Source: Roseovarius sp. (GTDB lineage Bacteria > Pseudomonadota > Alphaproteobacteria > Rhodobacterales > Rhodobacteraceae). Taken from it: a stretch of DNA of 18,398 nucleotides. Below are positions 8,213 through 15,113 of this stretch, piece after piece. The notes below the pieces were generated by a model that was given only the letters and a program-made list of their open reading frames with translations, was not told the DNA's origin and did no database searches. A program made the position numbers and the translations under genes. Numbering within the stretch: position 1 is the first letter of the stretch; every line of letters starts with the position of its first letter. The stretch covers positions 1-18,398 of the forward strand of contig JALQUE010000120.1 of assembly GCA_023260815.1 (NCBI GenBank). Reading direction: 5' to 3'.

Positions 8213-8222
8213 CCCGCTCTAG
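8203..8222. repeat. 10-base tandem duplication carrying both convergent stop codons
   Basis: CCCGCTCTAG is repeated exactly at 8203-8212 and 8213-8222. The CTAG of the first copy supplies the TAG stop of the RidA gene (8210-8212). The CTAG of the second copy, read on the other strand, supplies the TAG stop of the amidase gene (8219-8221). No room is left for a separate terminator between the two genes. Confidence 0.85.
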
Positions 8223-9520
8223 ACGAATGGCGCGACCGGCGCAGGCACCGGCGGCGCGCAGGCCTCCAGCCGCTCGGCCAGTGCCAACAGCCCCCAATCC
8301 GATCCCGGCGGCCCCGCAAGCATCACCGCGCGGGGCCGGCCCAACCGGTCCACACCCCAGGGCAAGCTGATCAGCGGGCCGCCAAACACCGTCCAGGGCG
8401 TCAGCCAATGCTGAAATCCGGTGCTGCCATCCAGCGTCGGCGCCCCCTCGGGCACCGGCAGCGTCAGGATCGCATCGACCCCCCGCATGGCCTCCCAGAA
8501 GGCCTCGGCGGCATCGCGCAGCAGGCACCGCGCCTCGGCCACCTGCGCCGCCTCTAGCGCAGCCCCCGCCATCAGGGCCGCGCGAAAATTCGGCCGCAGC
8601 CGCGCCCCCTTGTCGGAGGTCAGCAAAGCCCCATGCCATTGCGCCGCCTCCGCCAGCATGACCACGCGATGCGCCGCCACAATCGCGTCCGTATCACAGG
8701 AAACATCACGAGAAACATCACCGGCACCTGTCGGTGCCGCCCCCGGCCCAGCACCCTGCGTCACCGCGCGCATGGCCTCGTCCAGCGCCTCCAGCATCTC
8801 TGGCGCCGCCTGCATGTCCCCCGGCAAAAGCCACCGGGTCACGGTCGCGCCCGCCGTCATGTCATCTCCGGTCCGGCCCGTCATCACCCCGAACGCGGCA
8901 CGGGCAATCTTGACCGACCGTGCGATCACGCCGACACTGTCGAAACTCGGCGCAAGCGGGGTCACGCCTTGCGTCGACAAACAGCCGTAACCGGGCTTCA
9001 AGCCCACCACCCCGCAATAGGCCGCCGGACGACACAGCGACCCCGCCGTTTGCGTACCAAGCGCCAGATCCACCAGCCCCGCCGCCACAGCCGCCCCCGA
9101 CCCGCTGCTCGATCCCCCCGGCGACCGGGTGATGTCATGCGGATTGCGGCAATCGGTCGGATCGGTAAAGGCGAACTCGGTGGTCACCGTCTTGCCCACG
9201 ATCCGCGCCCCCCCGGCGCGCAACGCCGCCACACCCTCGGCATCGCGGGCGGCAGGCGCCCGATCGGCACAGGCGGCGCTGCCATTGCCCGTCACCCGGC
9301 CCGCCACATCGATCACGTCCTTCACACCCACTGTCAGCCCGGCCAACGGCCCAGCGCCCGGTGCATCGGTGTCGGGACACAGCGACACGAACGCGCCGAT
9401 ATGCGGCTCCCACAGATCGAACAGGGCCGTCGATGGCAGGGGGTCAGCCGTTTGGCCACTGGCCCCTGCGCTTTGGCCACTGGCCCCTGCGCTGTGGTTG
9501 GACGATGCTATGTTGCTCAT
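8219..9520 (-). CDS. Amidase-signature-family hydrolase
   Basis: A 433-residue amidase-signature enzyme with the Ser-cisSer-Lys triad: Lys67 in GVKDVID, Ser137 in SPGGSSSGSG and Ser161 in GTQTAGSLCRPA. The motif has Gln where many amidases have Asp (GTD), and the conserved YCGVVGLKPGYG follows. It should hydrolyse an amide bond of a small substrate; the substrate is not readable from sequence. It converges on the transport/allophanate operon with a 6-base gap and lies downstream of a TetR regulator on its own strand. A functional link is attractive, for example producing an allophanate precursor as AtzE or biuret hydrolase do, but unproven. The first 30 residues are a low-complexity Ser/Ala/Gly stretch with a duplicated SAGASGQ unit before the fold begins near residue 33. 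The true start may be downstream of 9520, since only a poorly spaced G-run precedes it. Confidence 0.9.
   Translation of the reverse strand: MSNIASSNHSAGASGQSAGASGQTADPLPSTALFDLWEPHIGAFVSLCPDTDAPGAGPLAGLTVGVKDVIDVAGRVTGNGSAACADRAPAARDAEGVAALRAGGARIVGKTVTTEFAFTDPTDCRNPHDITRSPGGSSSGSGAAVAAGLVDLALGTQTAGSLCRPAAYCGVVGLKPGYGCLSTQGVTPLAPSFDSVGVIARSVKIARAAFGVMTGRTGDDMTAGATVTRWLLPGDMQAAPEMLEALDEAMRAVTQGAGPGAAPTGAGDVSRDVSCDTDAIVAAHRVVMLAEAAQWHGALLTSDKGARLRPNFRAALMAGAALEAAQVAEARCLLRDAAEAFWEAMRGVDAILTLPVPEGAPTLDGSTGFQHWLTPWTVFGGPLISLPWGVDRLGRPRAVMLAGPPGSDWGLLALAERLEACAPPVPAPVAPFV
9451..9492. repeat. Perfect 21-base tandem duplication in the amidase N-terminus
   Basis: Positions 9451-9471 and 9472-9492 are identical. 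Read on the minus strand, each copy encodes the seven residues SAGASGQ (up to register), giving a flexible N-terminal tail. The length is a multiple of three, so copy change would keep the amidase in frame. Confidence 0.9.
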
Positions 9521-9583
9521 CCCCCATCTTGAAAACGGCCCACCGCGGGATCGCAGCGCTAAGTAAATAAATTTTTATTATTT

Positions 9584-9626
9584 TGTGCCAAAGTCCAAAA
9601 CATGGGCACATGCTTGACGGCGTGCC
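9584..9626. promoter_or_regulatory. Cluster of GTGCC half-sites upstream of the amidase gene
   Basis: The 223-base gap between the TetR stop and the amidase start (9521-9743) has an AT-rich core (about 9561-9600), unlike the GC-rich surroundings, consistent with a promoter for the amidase. Next to it are TGTGCC (9584-9589) and its inverse GGCACA (9605-9610), spaced by 15 bases, plus GTGCC (9622-9626). These could be operator half-sites for the neighbouring TetR protein. No clear terminator for the TetR gene is visible here. Confidence 0.3.
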
Positions 9627-9743
9627 ACACAAATACGCGCGTCCCGATAGCTGCTTGCGCCATGCGCCCCGGGCCTGAACGACGACTCACCCGTGCCACG
9701 ATCTGCAGCGCGGGAAACGTCTCGCTGCCGCTCAGGGTGTAGG

Positions 9744-10424
9744 TCAGTTCTCGGTGCGCACACCAAGATACGCCAGAACAACCGCGACGGCATGCGCGCG
9801 CCGCTCGGCCTGAAAGGCCGGATCGGTCAGATCCTGCCCCACCACGGTGCCCAGCGTGGCCGCGTTATTCAGGTGATGCGCCGACAGCGCAACAACCGTC
9901 ACATAGACCTGCACCGGGTCTGGCCGGCACCGGAAAACACCCGCCGCATAACCGCGCTCCACCAGATCCCCGATCGCCGCGATAAACGGCTGCGACATGT
10001 CGCGGATCGTCTTGGAGCGTTTGATATACATGCCGTTCAGCAGGTTTTCGTTGCGGATCATCTTCAGAAAATTCGCATTCTCCGCAAAATAATCAAAGGT
10101 GAACTCCACCAGACGACGCGCCTCGGCCACCGGATCGCCCGCACCAAAACACAGCTGCGTCTCTCGCATGCGGATCGCCGCATACACACTATCGAGCGCC
10201 GCCAGATACAATTGCTCCTTGCCGCCGAAATAATGATAGATCATCCGCGCATTGCACTTGGCGCCCTTGGTGATCCGCTCCACCCGCGCGCCATGAAACC
10301 CGTGCTCTGCGAACTCTTGCACCGCGACGCTCAGGATATCGGCCCGTGTCCGCGCCGGGTCTCGGCTGCGCACGGCCTGGGTCTTGGGTGGGCGGTCGGC
10401 TTTGGGCCTGGTCATCCTTGACAT
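9744..10424 (-). CDS. TetR/AcrR-family transcriptional regulator
   Basis: A 226-residue TetR-type repressor. The N-terminal DNA-binding domain reads RADILSVAVQEFAEHGFHGARVERITKGAKCNARMIYHYFGGKEQLYLAAL, with the Y-H-Y-F-x-x-K-E-x-L hallmark at the end of the HTH. A helical ligand-binding C-terminal domain follows (FTFDYFAENANFLKMIRNENL and GVFRCRPDPVQVYVTVVALS). I chose the ATG at 10422-10424 because AGGGA stands four bases before it; a longer form from 10463 is possible but has no visible RBS. It is upstream of the amidase on the same strand and divergent from the Hint/RTX gene, so either could be its target, as could itself. The ligand cannot be inferred; the resemblance in layout to RutR (a pyrimidine-sensing TetR protein) is only suggestive. 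Confidence 0.93.
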   Translation of the reverse strand: MSRMTRPKADRPPKTQAVRSRDPARTRADILSVAVQEFAEHGFHGARVERITKGAKCNARMIYHYFGGKEQLYLAALDSVYAAIRMRETQLCFGAGDPVAEARRLVEFTFDYFAENANFLKMIRNENLLNGMYIKRSKTIRDMSQPFIAAIGDLVERGYAAGVFRCRPDPVQVYVTVVALSAHHLNNAATLGTVVGQDLTDPAFQAERRAHAVAVVLAYLGVRTEN

Positions 10425-10485
10425 GTCATCCCTGAAATCGCTCTGACGTCCAGACTGCGGCACCCAAACTCAAATGAACACCCCC

Positions 10486-10507
10486 CTGCCAGCCACCTGC
10501 CAGCCAC
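10486..10507. repeat. Two 11-base tandem units in the TetR-Hint intergenic region
   Basis: CTGCCAGCCAC occurs at 10486-10496 and again, immediately adjacent, at 10497-10507. A degenerate start of a third copy (CTGTCAG) follows. It lies between the TetR start and the Hint/RTX gene. No function is evident. Confidence 0.75.
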
Positions 10508-10513
10508 CTGTCA

Positions 10514-10530
10514 GTGTCCAAATTCGACAC
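10514..10530. promoter_or_regulatory. 17-base imperfect palindrome, candidate TetR operator
   Basis: GTGTCCAAATTCGACAC has seven of eight base pairs matched around a central A, the size typical of TetR-family operators. The sequence GTGTCCAAAT recurs at 10600-10609 and GTGTCAA at 10622-10628. The 332-base gap (10425-10756) between the divergent TetR and Hint/RTX genes otherwise holds only the 11-base tandem repeat and a TATACT hexamer at 10533-10538 that could be a -10 element without a good -35. I see no gene in it. Confidence 0.4.
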
Positions 10531-10756
10531 AATATACTCCAATCCTGTAAGCTGTTTCGCCATACGCGCCACATTTCAGCCACAATCCCCTGCATAACTG
10601 TGTCCAAATCGAGGATAATTAGTGTCAATGTAAGGGTAACTGTTCGTACATACGGGATGCCGTTGAGCAATTTGCCGGTTTCGCCGGGTCTGCTCGCGGC
10701 CTGAAAAGCGCTGGATCGTGCCCGCGCCCCCGACGTCGAAACAGTAGCGATGCGCG

Positions 10757-13700
10757 GTGGGAACGAGTTTCAAGGTCATCTATCTGGGGATCAGTCCGAC
10801 CGACATCGATACGTCGGATCTGGACAGCGTCTCGGATGCGGCGGCGGCCCTGGTCGGAACGACCTACGGCAGCACGGACTCGCCACTTTACACCGAAATC
10901 CGCAACCTGGCTCAGGTATCGGGCGGCGCGCTCTACGACACCGACAACGCCATCGTGAACGATCAGTTTTCGGTCGACGGCACCACCTATACCATGGACG
11001 GGGCCGCCACCTATCTCGCGACGCTGACCTATGCCGATGGCACCACCGGCACGGTCGCCGTGACGCTGGCACAGGCAACGACGGGCGATCTCTTCCTGTT
11101 GCCGCCACTCTTCGGCTCCGAGGATCAACAAGCCATCCTCGAAGCCGGCCCGATCCTCTCCCTGACCCTCGACAGCCTGGTATCGAACGCCGTTGAACCG
11201 GCCAGCGACCGGATCGACATCACCTTCACCGCCCCCGTGGACGGCTCCGGCCTCTCCGAACAGATGCTGCCCGGCTACACCGACGCCAATGGCGACCAGA
11301 TCGGCGCCGGCAATGACATCATCTTCGGCAATGGCGGCGCCGACACGATCGCGGGCGGCGGCGGCGCGGACACGATCACCGGCGGCACCGACGGAGACCT
11401 GATCTTTGGCGACATGCCCGACGGGTCCACCTTCGGAACGCTGGACGCGGCCAATTCGGCCAATCTGATGGACGGCAGCGGCACCGACACCTTCGCCACC
11501 CGCGCGGTCGAGCTTGTGACCCTCGCCAATGGCGATCTGATCATGATCACCTCGGAACGGGCCACCTGGAACGCGGGCATCGCCAGCTACCGCATCGACA
11601 ACGACCCGGCCTCGGCCAATTACGGGCAGATCATCGGCGGCCGGATCGATACGAAAACGGCCTCCTCGACCGGAAACGGCTACCGCGACGTCGAAGACAT
11701 GGCCGCAATCACCCTCTCCAACGGGTCGACCTTTCTCTACACCGCCGACCCGCTCGGCAATGCCATCGGCATCACCCGGATCAATCCGGACGGCACGCTC
11801 ACCGATCAACCCGAACTCTTTGATGCGTCGTTCCTCAATCTCTATGGCGACGTTCAGGAACTCTCCATCGCCGAAGTCGATGGCACGCCGTTCCTGCTCT
11901 CGCTGACCGATGGCTTCCCTGGCATTTTCAACGGCCTGCTCTTTGTTCACCAGATCAACCCCGATGGATCGCTGGGACTGAGCCACGTCGAATTGGACGG
12001 AAGCGGCACCGCCGAGACCTATCTCAACAGCGGCGCCCCGCTGGACGCCTCCCTGCTGGAAAGCTTCACCGACAGCACCGGCACCACCTTCGTCATCGCC
12101 GGCGGCGCCGAAAACGGCATATCGCTCTGGACGCTCAACGCCTCCGGTCAGTTGACCTTTCAGAACGCCCGTGGCGACGGTCAATTCGGCGCCGGCGACA
12201 CCGACCCGCAGGGCAACGATCTTGGCCGCGATCTGGCGTCCCCCACGACGACAGGACTGTTCAACGTCGATGCCGGCACTTTCGGCGAACTCGATGGCCA
12301 GCTCTATCTTTTCGTCGGCGGCCTGGACAACGATGTGGTCATGTTCCGCGTCGATCCCGATACGGTCAACACCGACGGCACCTACGACCTGACGCTGGTC
12401 GGGCAGCTTGACGACCCGGTGCTGTTCATCTCGTCCATGGCGTTCCTGCCAACGGATGAAGGCGGCAGCCTTGTGGTCGGCTCGGAAACCCCGGGCTTGC
12501 GGTTCTACGATGTGACCGTGAATCCCGATGGCACCCTCAGCCTGACGCTCGACACCACCCTCAACGACACCCCGACAAGCGAACTGGCCGACTCCGAAGC
12601 CATCGACGTCGAAGGCGGCATCCTGGTGTCGGCCAGTGACCTCGACAGTGGCGTGGCCCTGATCACAACGGGCCTCAACGCCGAGCCACAGATCGCCGGC
12701 GATGACAGCATCTCGGCGGAGGGCGGCGACGACGCCCTCTATGGCGGCGATGGCGACGACACGATCACCGGCGGTCAGGGCAGCGACACGATCAGCGGTG
12801 GCGCGGGCAATGACAGCCTGACCGGCGGGGCAGGCAGCGACGTGTTCATCTACACGCCGGGCGACGGTCTTGACACGATCTCGGATTTCAATACCGGCAA
12901 TAGCGGCGTCAACAATGATTTCATCGACCTGTCCGGCTTTTACGACCACCTGTCCGAACTGTGGGCGGATCAGGCCGATGACGGCATTCTGAACCAGTCG
13001 AATACCACCGACACCCAAGGCAACGCTGTCGATTATTCCGACAACACCCGGTTCGACACCGATGGCCTCCCCGGCAACGAAGGCATTGTCTTTACCGGCG
13101 CCGTCCCGGATCTGACGTTTTTCAACACCGCCAATACCGGCGTGATCTGTTTTGCGGATGGCACTCTCATCGAAACGCCGCGCGGCCCGGTGCCGGTCGA
13201 AAACCTGACGGCAGGCGATCTGGTGCGCACCGTGGACCGTGGGTTCAGACCCCTGACCTGGGTCTCTCACACACGCATGTCCTGGGACGCCGCGCCGCAT
13301 TCCGACAAGCCGGTTCTCATCAAGGCGGGCGCCTTGGGCAACGGCCTGCCCGAGACCGACCTCAAGGTATCGCCGCAACATCGCATTCTGTTGCCCGACA
13401 CCGCACATCACAAAGGTGTCTTCGCCCCGGCCATCGCTCTCGTCGGTCTCAATGGCGTGCGTCAGATGAACGGCTGCCGCAAGGTCACCTATCATCACAT
13501 CATGTTCGCCGCGCATGAGGTGGTTTTTGCCAACGGCCTGCCCTGCGAAAGCTTCTTTCCCGGCCGCATGGCGCTGCGCGCGCTCTCCGACGACAACCGC
13601 CGCTCCCTGCGGCGCTGCCTGCTGACGGAGGCGCGTGGCGCGGCGGTGGACTTCAAACTCGCCCGGCCCATCCTCAAGACGAAGGTCGCCAGGAAACGTG

Positions 13701-13783
13701 CCGCGCGCGATCAAGTCCTCTGGCGCGAGCAGACCCTGACAGATGCCGGCTGCCGCATCCCGGCTCTGCACGCTCACGGTTGA
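10757..13783 (+). CDS. RTX-like calcium-binding, beta-propeller and C-terminal Hint domain protein
   Basis: A 1008-residue, strongly acidic mosaic protein. It opens with TSFKVIYLG, an N-terminal motif I recognise from Hint-domain proteins of Rhodobacterales. A first RTX-like Gly-Asp block spans about residues 182-220 (GAGNDIIFGNGGADT). A long region (about 235-650) follows with recurrent NPDGTL/NPDGSL motifs (342-348, 400-406, 588-594) that looks like a beta-propeller. A second RTX block covers about 656-712 (GGDGDDTITGG, GGAGNDSLTGG). The Hint_2 domain starts at Cys798 (CFADGTLIETPRGPVPVENL) and includes SPQHRILL and a CESFFPG block, followed by about 100 basic residues. The GTG start is forced: an in-frame TAG lies at 10745-10747 with no other start between. 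It is probably secreted, perhaps by type I export, but no exporter is in the window. Self-cleavage by the Hint domain is possible but untested. Confidence 0.9.
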   Translation: MGTSFKVIYLGISPTDIDTSDLDSVSDAAAALVGTTYGSTDSPLYTEIRNLAQVSGGALYDTDNAIVNDQFSVDGTTYTMDGAATYLATLTYADGTTGTVAVTLAQATTGDLFLLPPLFGSEDQQAILEAGPILSLTLDSLVSNAVEPASDRIDITFTAPVDGSGLSEQMLPGYTDANGDQIGAGNDIIFGNGGADTIAGGGGADTITGGTDGDLIFGDMPDGSTFGTLDAANSANLMDGSGTDTFATRAVELVTLANGDLIMITSERATWNAGIASYRIDNDPASANYGQIIGGRIDTKTASSTGNGYRDVEDMAAITLSNGSTFLYTADPLGNAIGITRINPDGTLTDQPELFDASFLNLYGDVQELSIAEVDGTPFLLSLTDGFPGIFNGLLFVHQINPDGSLGLSHVELDGSGTAETYLNSGAPLDASLLESFTDSTGTTFVIAGGAENGISLWTLNASGQLTFQNARGDGQFGAGDTDPQGNDLGRDLASPTTTGLFNVDAGTFGELDGQLYLFVGGLDNDVVMFRVDPDTVNTDGTYDLTLVGQLDDPVLFISSMAFLPTDEGGSLVVGSETPGLRFYDVTVNPDGTLSLTLDTTLNDTPTSELADSEAIDVEGGILVSASDLDSGVALITTGLNAEPQIAGDDSISAEGGDDALYGGDGDDTITGGQGSDTISGGAGNDSLTGGAGSDVFIYTPGDGLDTISDFNTGNSGVNNDFIDLSGFYDHLSELWADQADDGILNQSNTTDTQGNAVDYSDNTRFDTDGLPGNEGIVFTGAVPDLTFFNTANTGVICFADGTLIETPRGPVPVENLTAGDLVRTVDRGFRPLTWVSHTRMSWDAAPHSDKPVLIKAGALGNGLPETDLKVSPQHRILLPDTAHHKGVFAPAIALVGLNGVRQMNGCRKVTYHHIMFAAHEVVFANGLPCESFFPGRMALRALSDDNRRSLRRCLLTEARGAAVDFKLARPILKTKVARKRAARDQVLWREQTLTDAGCRIPALHAHG

Positions 13784-13921
13784 CCCCGCTTCCACGTTTG
13801 TCGCAGCCAGACCGGCCAGTTGCGTACCAAAGGGACACAAATTCACGGGATGACCCCTGAAACCGTACCAAACCCGCGTAGGATTGGTACAATCCCTACA
13901 CAACCGCAACCTGTGCGGCTA
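13784..13921. repeat. Convergent intergenic region with repeated GTACCAA motif and a hairpin
   Basis: GTACCAA occurs at 13824-13830 and 13865-13871, and inverted as TTGGTAC at 13884-13890, so the last two form a dyad with a 12-base spacer. Overlapping it, 13878-13886 pairs with 13890-13899 around a GTA loop (nine pairs with one bulged C). No T-run follows, so a classical rho-independent terminator is not supported. The region separates the ends of the Hint gene and the small membrane-protein gene. Confidence 0.5.
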
Positions 13922-14224
13922 TCAGGTCAAACTCAATATCGCCATCAGCCCAAGCGTCCCGCCACGCGCCAGATCCGCATGCAGGGCCGGCCCGTCATAG
14001 CGCCCCGCCGCGCGCCACACACCGACCGTCGCCACCACATTGTATGGCAGCGAAATCCCATAGCCGACCAACAGCGCAATAACCGGAAGATCAAATGAAA
14101 TCAGTGTCATAAAGACGATGCTGGTCGCGACGTTGACAAGCAGACCCCCCATCAGCGCCCAGGTCCAGAACGCCTCCGAAAGTGACATTTCGCCTTGCCA
14201 AAGCTGGTGAATTCTGGACATCAT
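13922..14224 (-). CDS. Small membrane protein of unknown function, 100 residues
   Basis: A short hydrophobic protein with two to three predicted membrane segments: WTWALMGGLLVNVATSIVF, then LISFDLPVIALLVGYGI, and possibly a short C-terminal one (GTLGLMAILSL). Between them is a conserved-looking YNVVATVGVWRAAGRYDGP segment. That pattern is familiar from uncharacterised small membrane proteins in proteobacteria, but I cannot name a family. It lies 68 bases downstream of the exoD-like gene on the same strand. The AT-rich gap (14225-14292) may hold its own promoter, so shared transcription is uncertain. Two adjacent ATGs compete for the start (14222-14224 and 14219-14221). GGTGGG abuts the first and is 3 bases from the second, so neither has an ideal RBS. 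Confidence 0.75.
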   Translation of the reverse strand: MMSRIHQLWQGEMSLSEAFWTWALMGGLLVNVATSIVFMTLISFDLPVIALLVGYGISLPYNVVATVGVWRAAGRYDGPALHADLARGGTLGLMAILSLT

Positions 14225-14292
14225 CCCACCGAAAGAAAACGATTAATATTGTTATTTAACATGTGGTTATGTTCGATTTTTAATCCACCACA
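14225..14292. promoter_or_regulatory. AT-rich spacer with a 7-base inverted repeat
   Basis: This gap is markedly AT-rich compared with its neighbours. ATGTGGT (14261-14267) pairs with ACCACAT (14287-14293) across a 19-base spacer containing a five-T run, the right arm touching the stop of the exoD-like gene. It could be a weak terminator for that gene, a promoter for the small membrane protein, or both. Support is weak. Confidence 0.25.
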
Positions 14293-14913
14293 TCAATGAA
14301 GCATCGCATCCGCCCCAATCGCAAGAGATATCAGGATCACCGCCGTCAACACCACCGACGCCGCCCCCAAGCCAAGACCCAACATGCTGACCAGCCCATC
14401 GCGCTCCACCAGTCCAACCCCGACAACGAACAAGGAAATCGCGGGAAACCAACCACTTAGCGGCACCGGCAGAAACAAAGCGAACGCCACCACGAACAGC
14501 AGCAGCCCCATGGGCCGCTCATTGCGCCGCGCAAAAAGCGCCGAATAGCGCGGCGTCAACACCCGCTCCAACCGCCGCGTCACCGGTCTGAGACGCAGCA
14601 CCGTACGCCGCAGCTTGTCCTGCTCGATGCGCAGTTCGGAAAGTCGCCGGGGCAGCTTAACATGCGGATATCCCAGCATCATTTGCCCCGTCGTGACCAG
14701 CAACGGCACCGCTGTCAGCAACGTGGCCCCCGGCGGAAGCGGCAGCAGCGTCAGCAACGAGAACACCACAATCGCCCATCCAAACGACGCCTCCCCAAGC
14801 GCCGAAAGCAGATTGCCAAGGGTCAGCGTTCCCGCCAGTTGCTGACTCCGCGATGTGCGCAGGATCGGCAGCGATAACGACGGCCTCCGTTTTCTCCCAT
14901 CCTCGCGCTGCAT
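14293..14913 (-). CDS. ExoD-family membrane protein
   Basis: A 206-residue protein matching the ExoD family (named for a Sinorhizobium gene affecting exopolysaccharide production and alkali tolerance). Hallmarks are the N-terminal LTLGNLLSALGEASFGWAIVVFSLLTLLPLPPG segment and the middle basic region LRRTVLRLRPVTRRLERVLTPRYSAL. The C-terminal hydrophobic pair (GLLLFVVAFALFLPVPLSGWFPAISLFVVGVGLVERDGLV, then a final helix) also fits. Three to four membrane helices are expected in the inner membrane. The molecular function of the family is not established. The ATG at 14911-14913 has a good purine-rich RBS (AAGGAAAG) a few bases upstream. It is divergent from the Na+/Ca2+ exchanger across 200 bases in which I see no confident promoter elements. 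Confidence 0.9.
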   Translation of the reverse strand: MQREDGRKRRPSLSLPILRTSRSQQLAGTLTLGNLLSALGEASFGWAIVVFSLLTLLPLPPGATLLTAVPLLVTTGQMMLGYPHVKLPRRLSELRIEQDKLRRTVLRLRPVTRRLERVLTPRYSALFARRNERPMGLLLFVVAFALFLPVPLSGWFPAISLFVVGVGLVERDGLVSMLGLGLGAASVVLTAVILISLAIGADAMLH

Positions 14914-15113
14914 GTCTTTCCTTTCAAGGCCTTGGCCGGGATATCATGCCCCGCGCGTCCGATTGCAACCCAAACGCGCTTGGCCGTTGTGCTGTATACG
15001 AACGCCGTGCGACAATTTTCTGATGGCCCTGTTTCTTTTTCCCGACCGCCATCTTACCTGCGACAGCATAGCCTTTGCTCATCACCACGGGTCACCACCC
15101 GACAGGACCTTAC

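Noticed and set aside
8633..9532. A 299-codon plus-strand frame opposite the amidase
   Set aside because: Arg/His-rich shadow; the amidase-signature motifs lie on the minus strand.
10470..10704. Short frames on both strands in the TetR-Hint gap
   Set aside because: They overlap each other on opposite strands, lack ribosome-binding sites and have no family resemblance; the region looks regulatory.
13148..13783. Reading the Hint domain as a true splicing intein
   Set aside because: It sits at the C-terminal end with no recognisable extein continuation and resembles the Hint_2 family rather than inteins, so protein splicing is not supported; only cleavage remains possible.
10625..13909. A 1094-codon open frame antisense to the Hint/RTX gene, longer than the gene itself
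   Set aside because: It has no recognisable domain and a composition typical of antisense reading of GC-rich codons, while the sense frame shows RTX and Hint motifs throughout.
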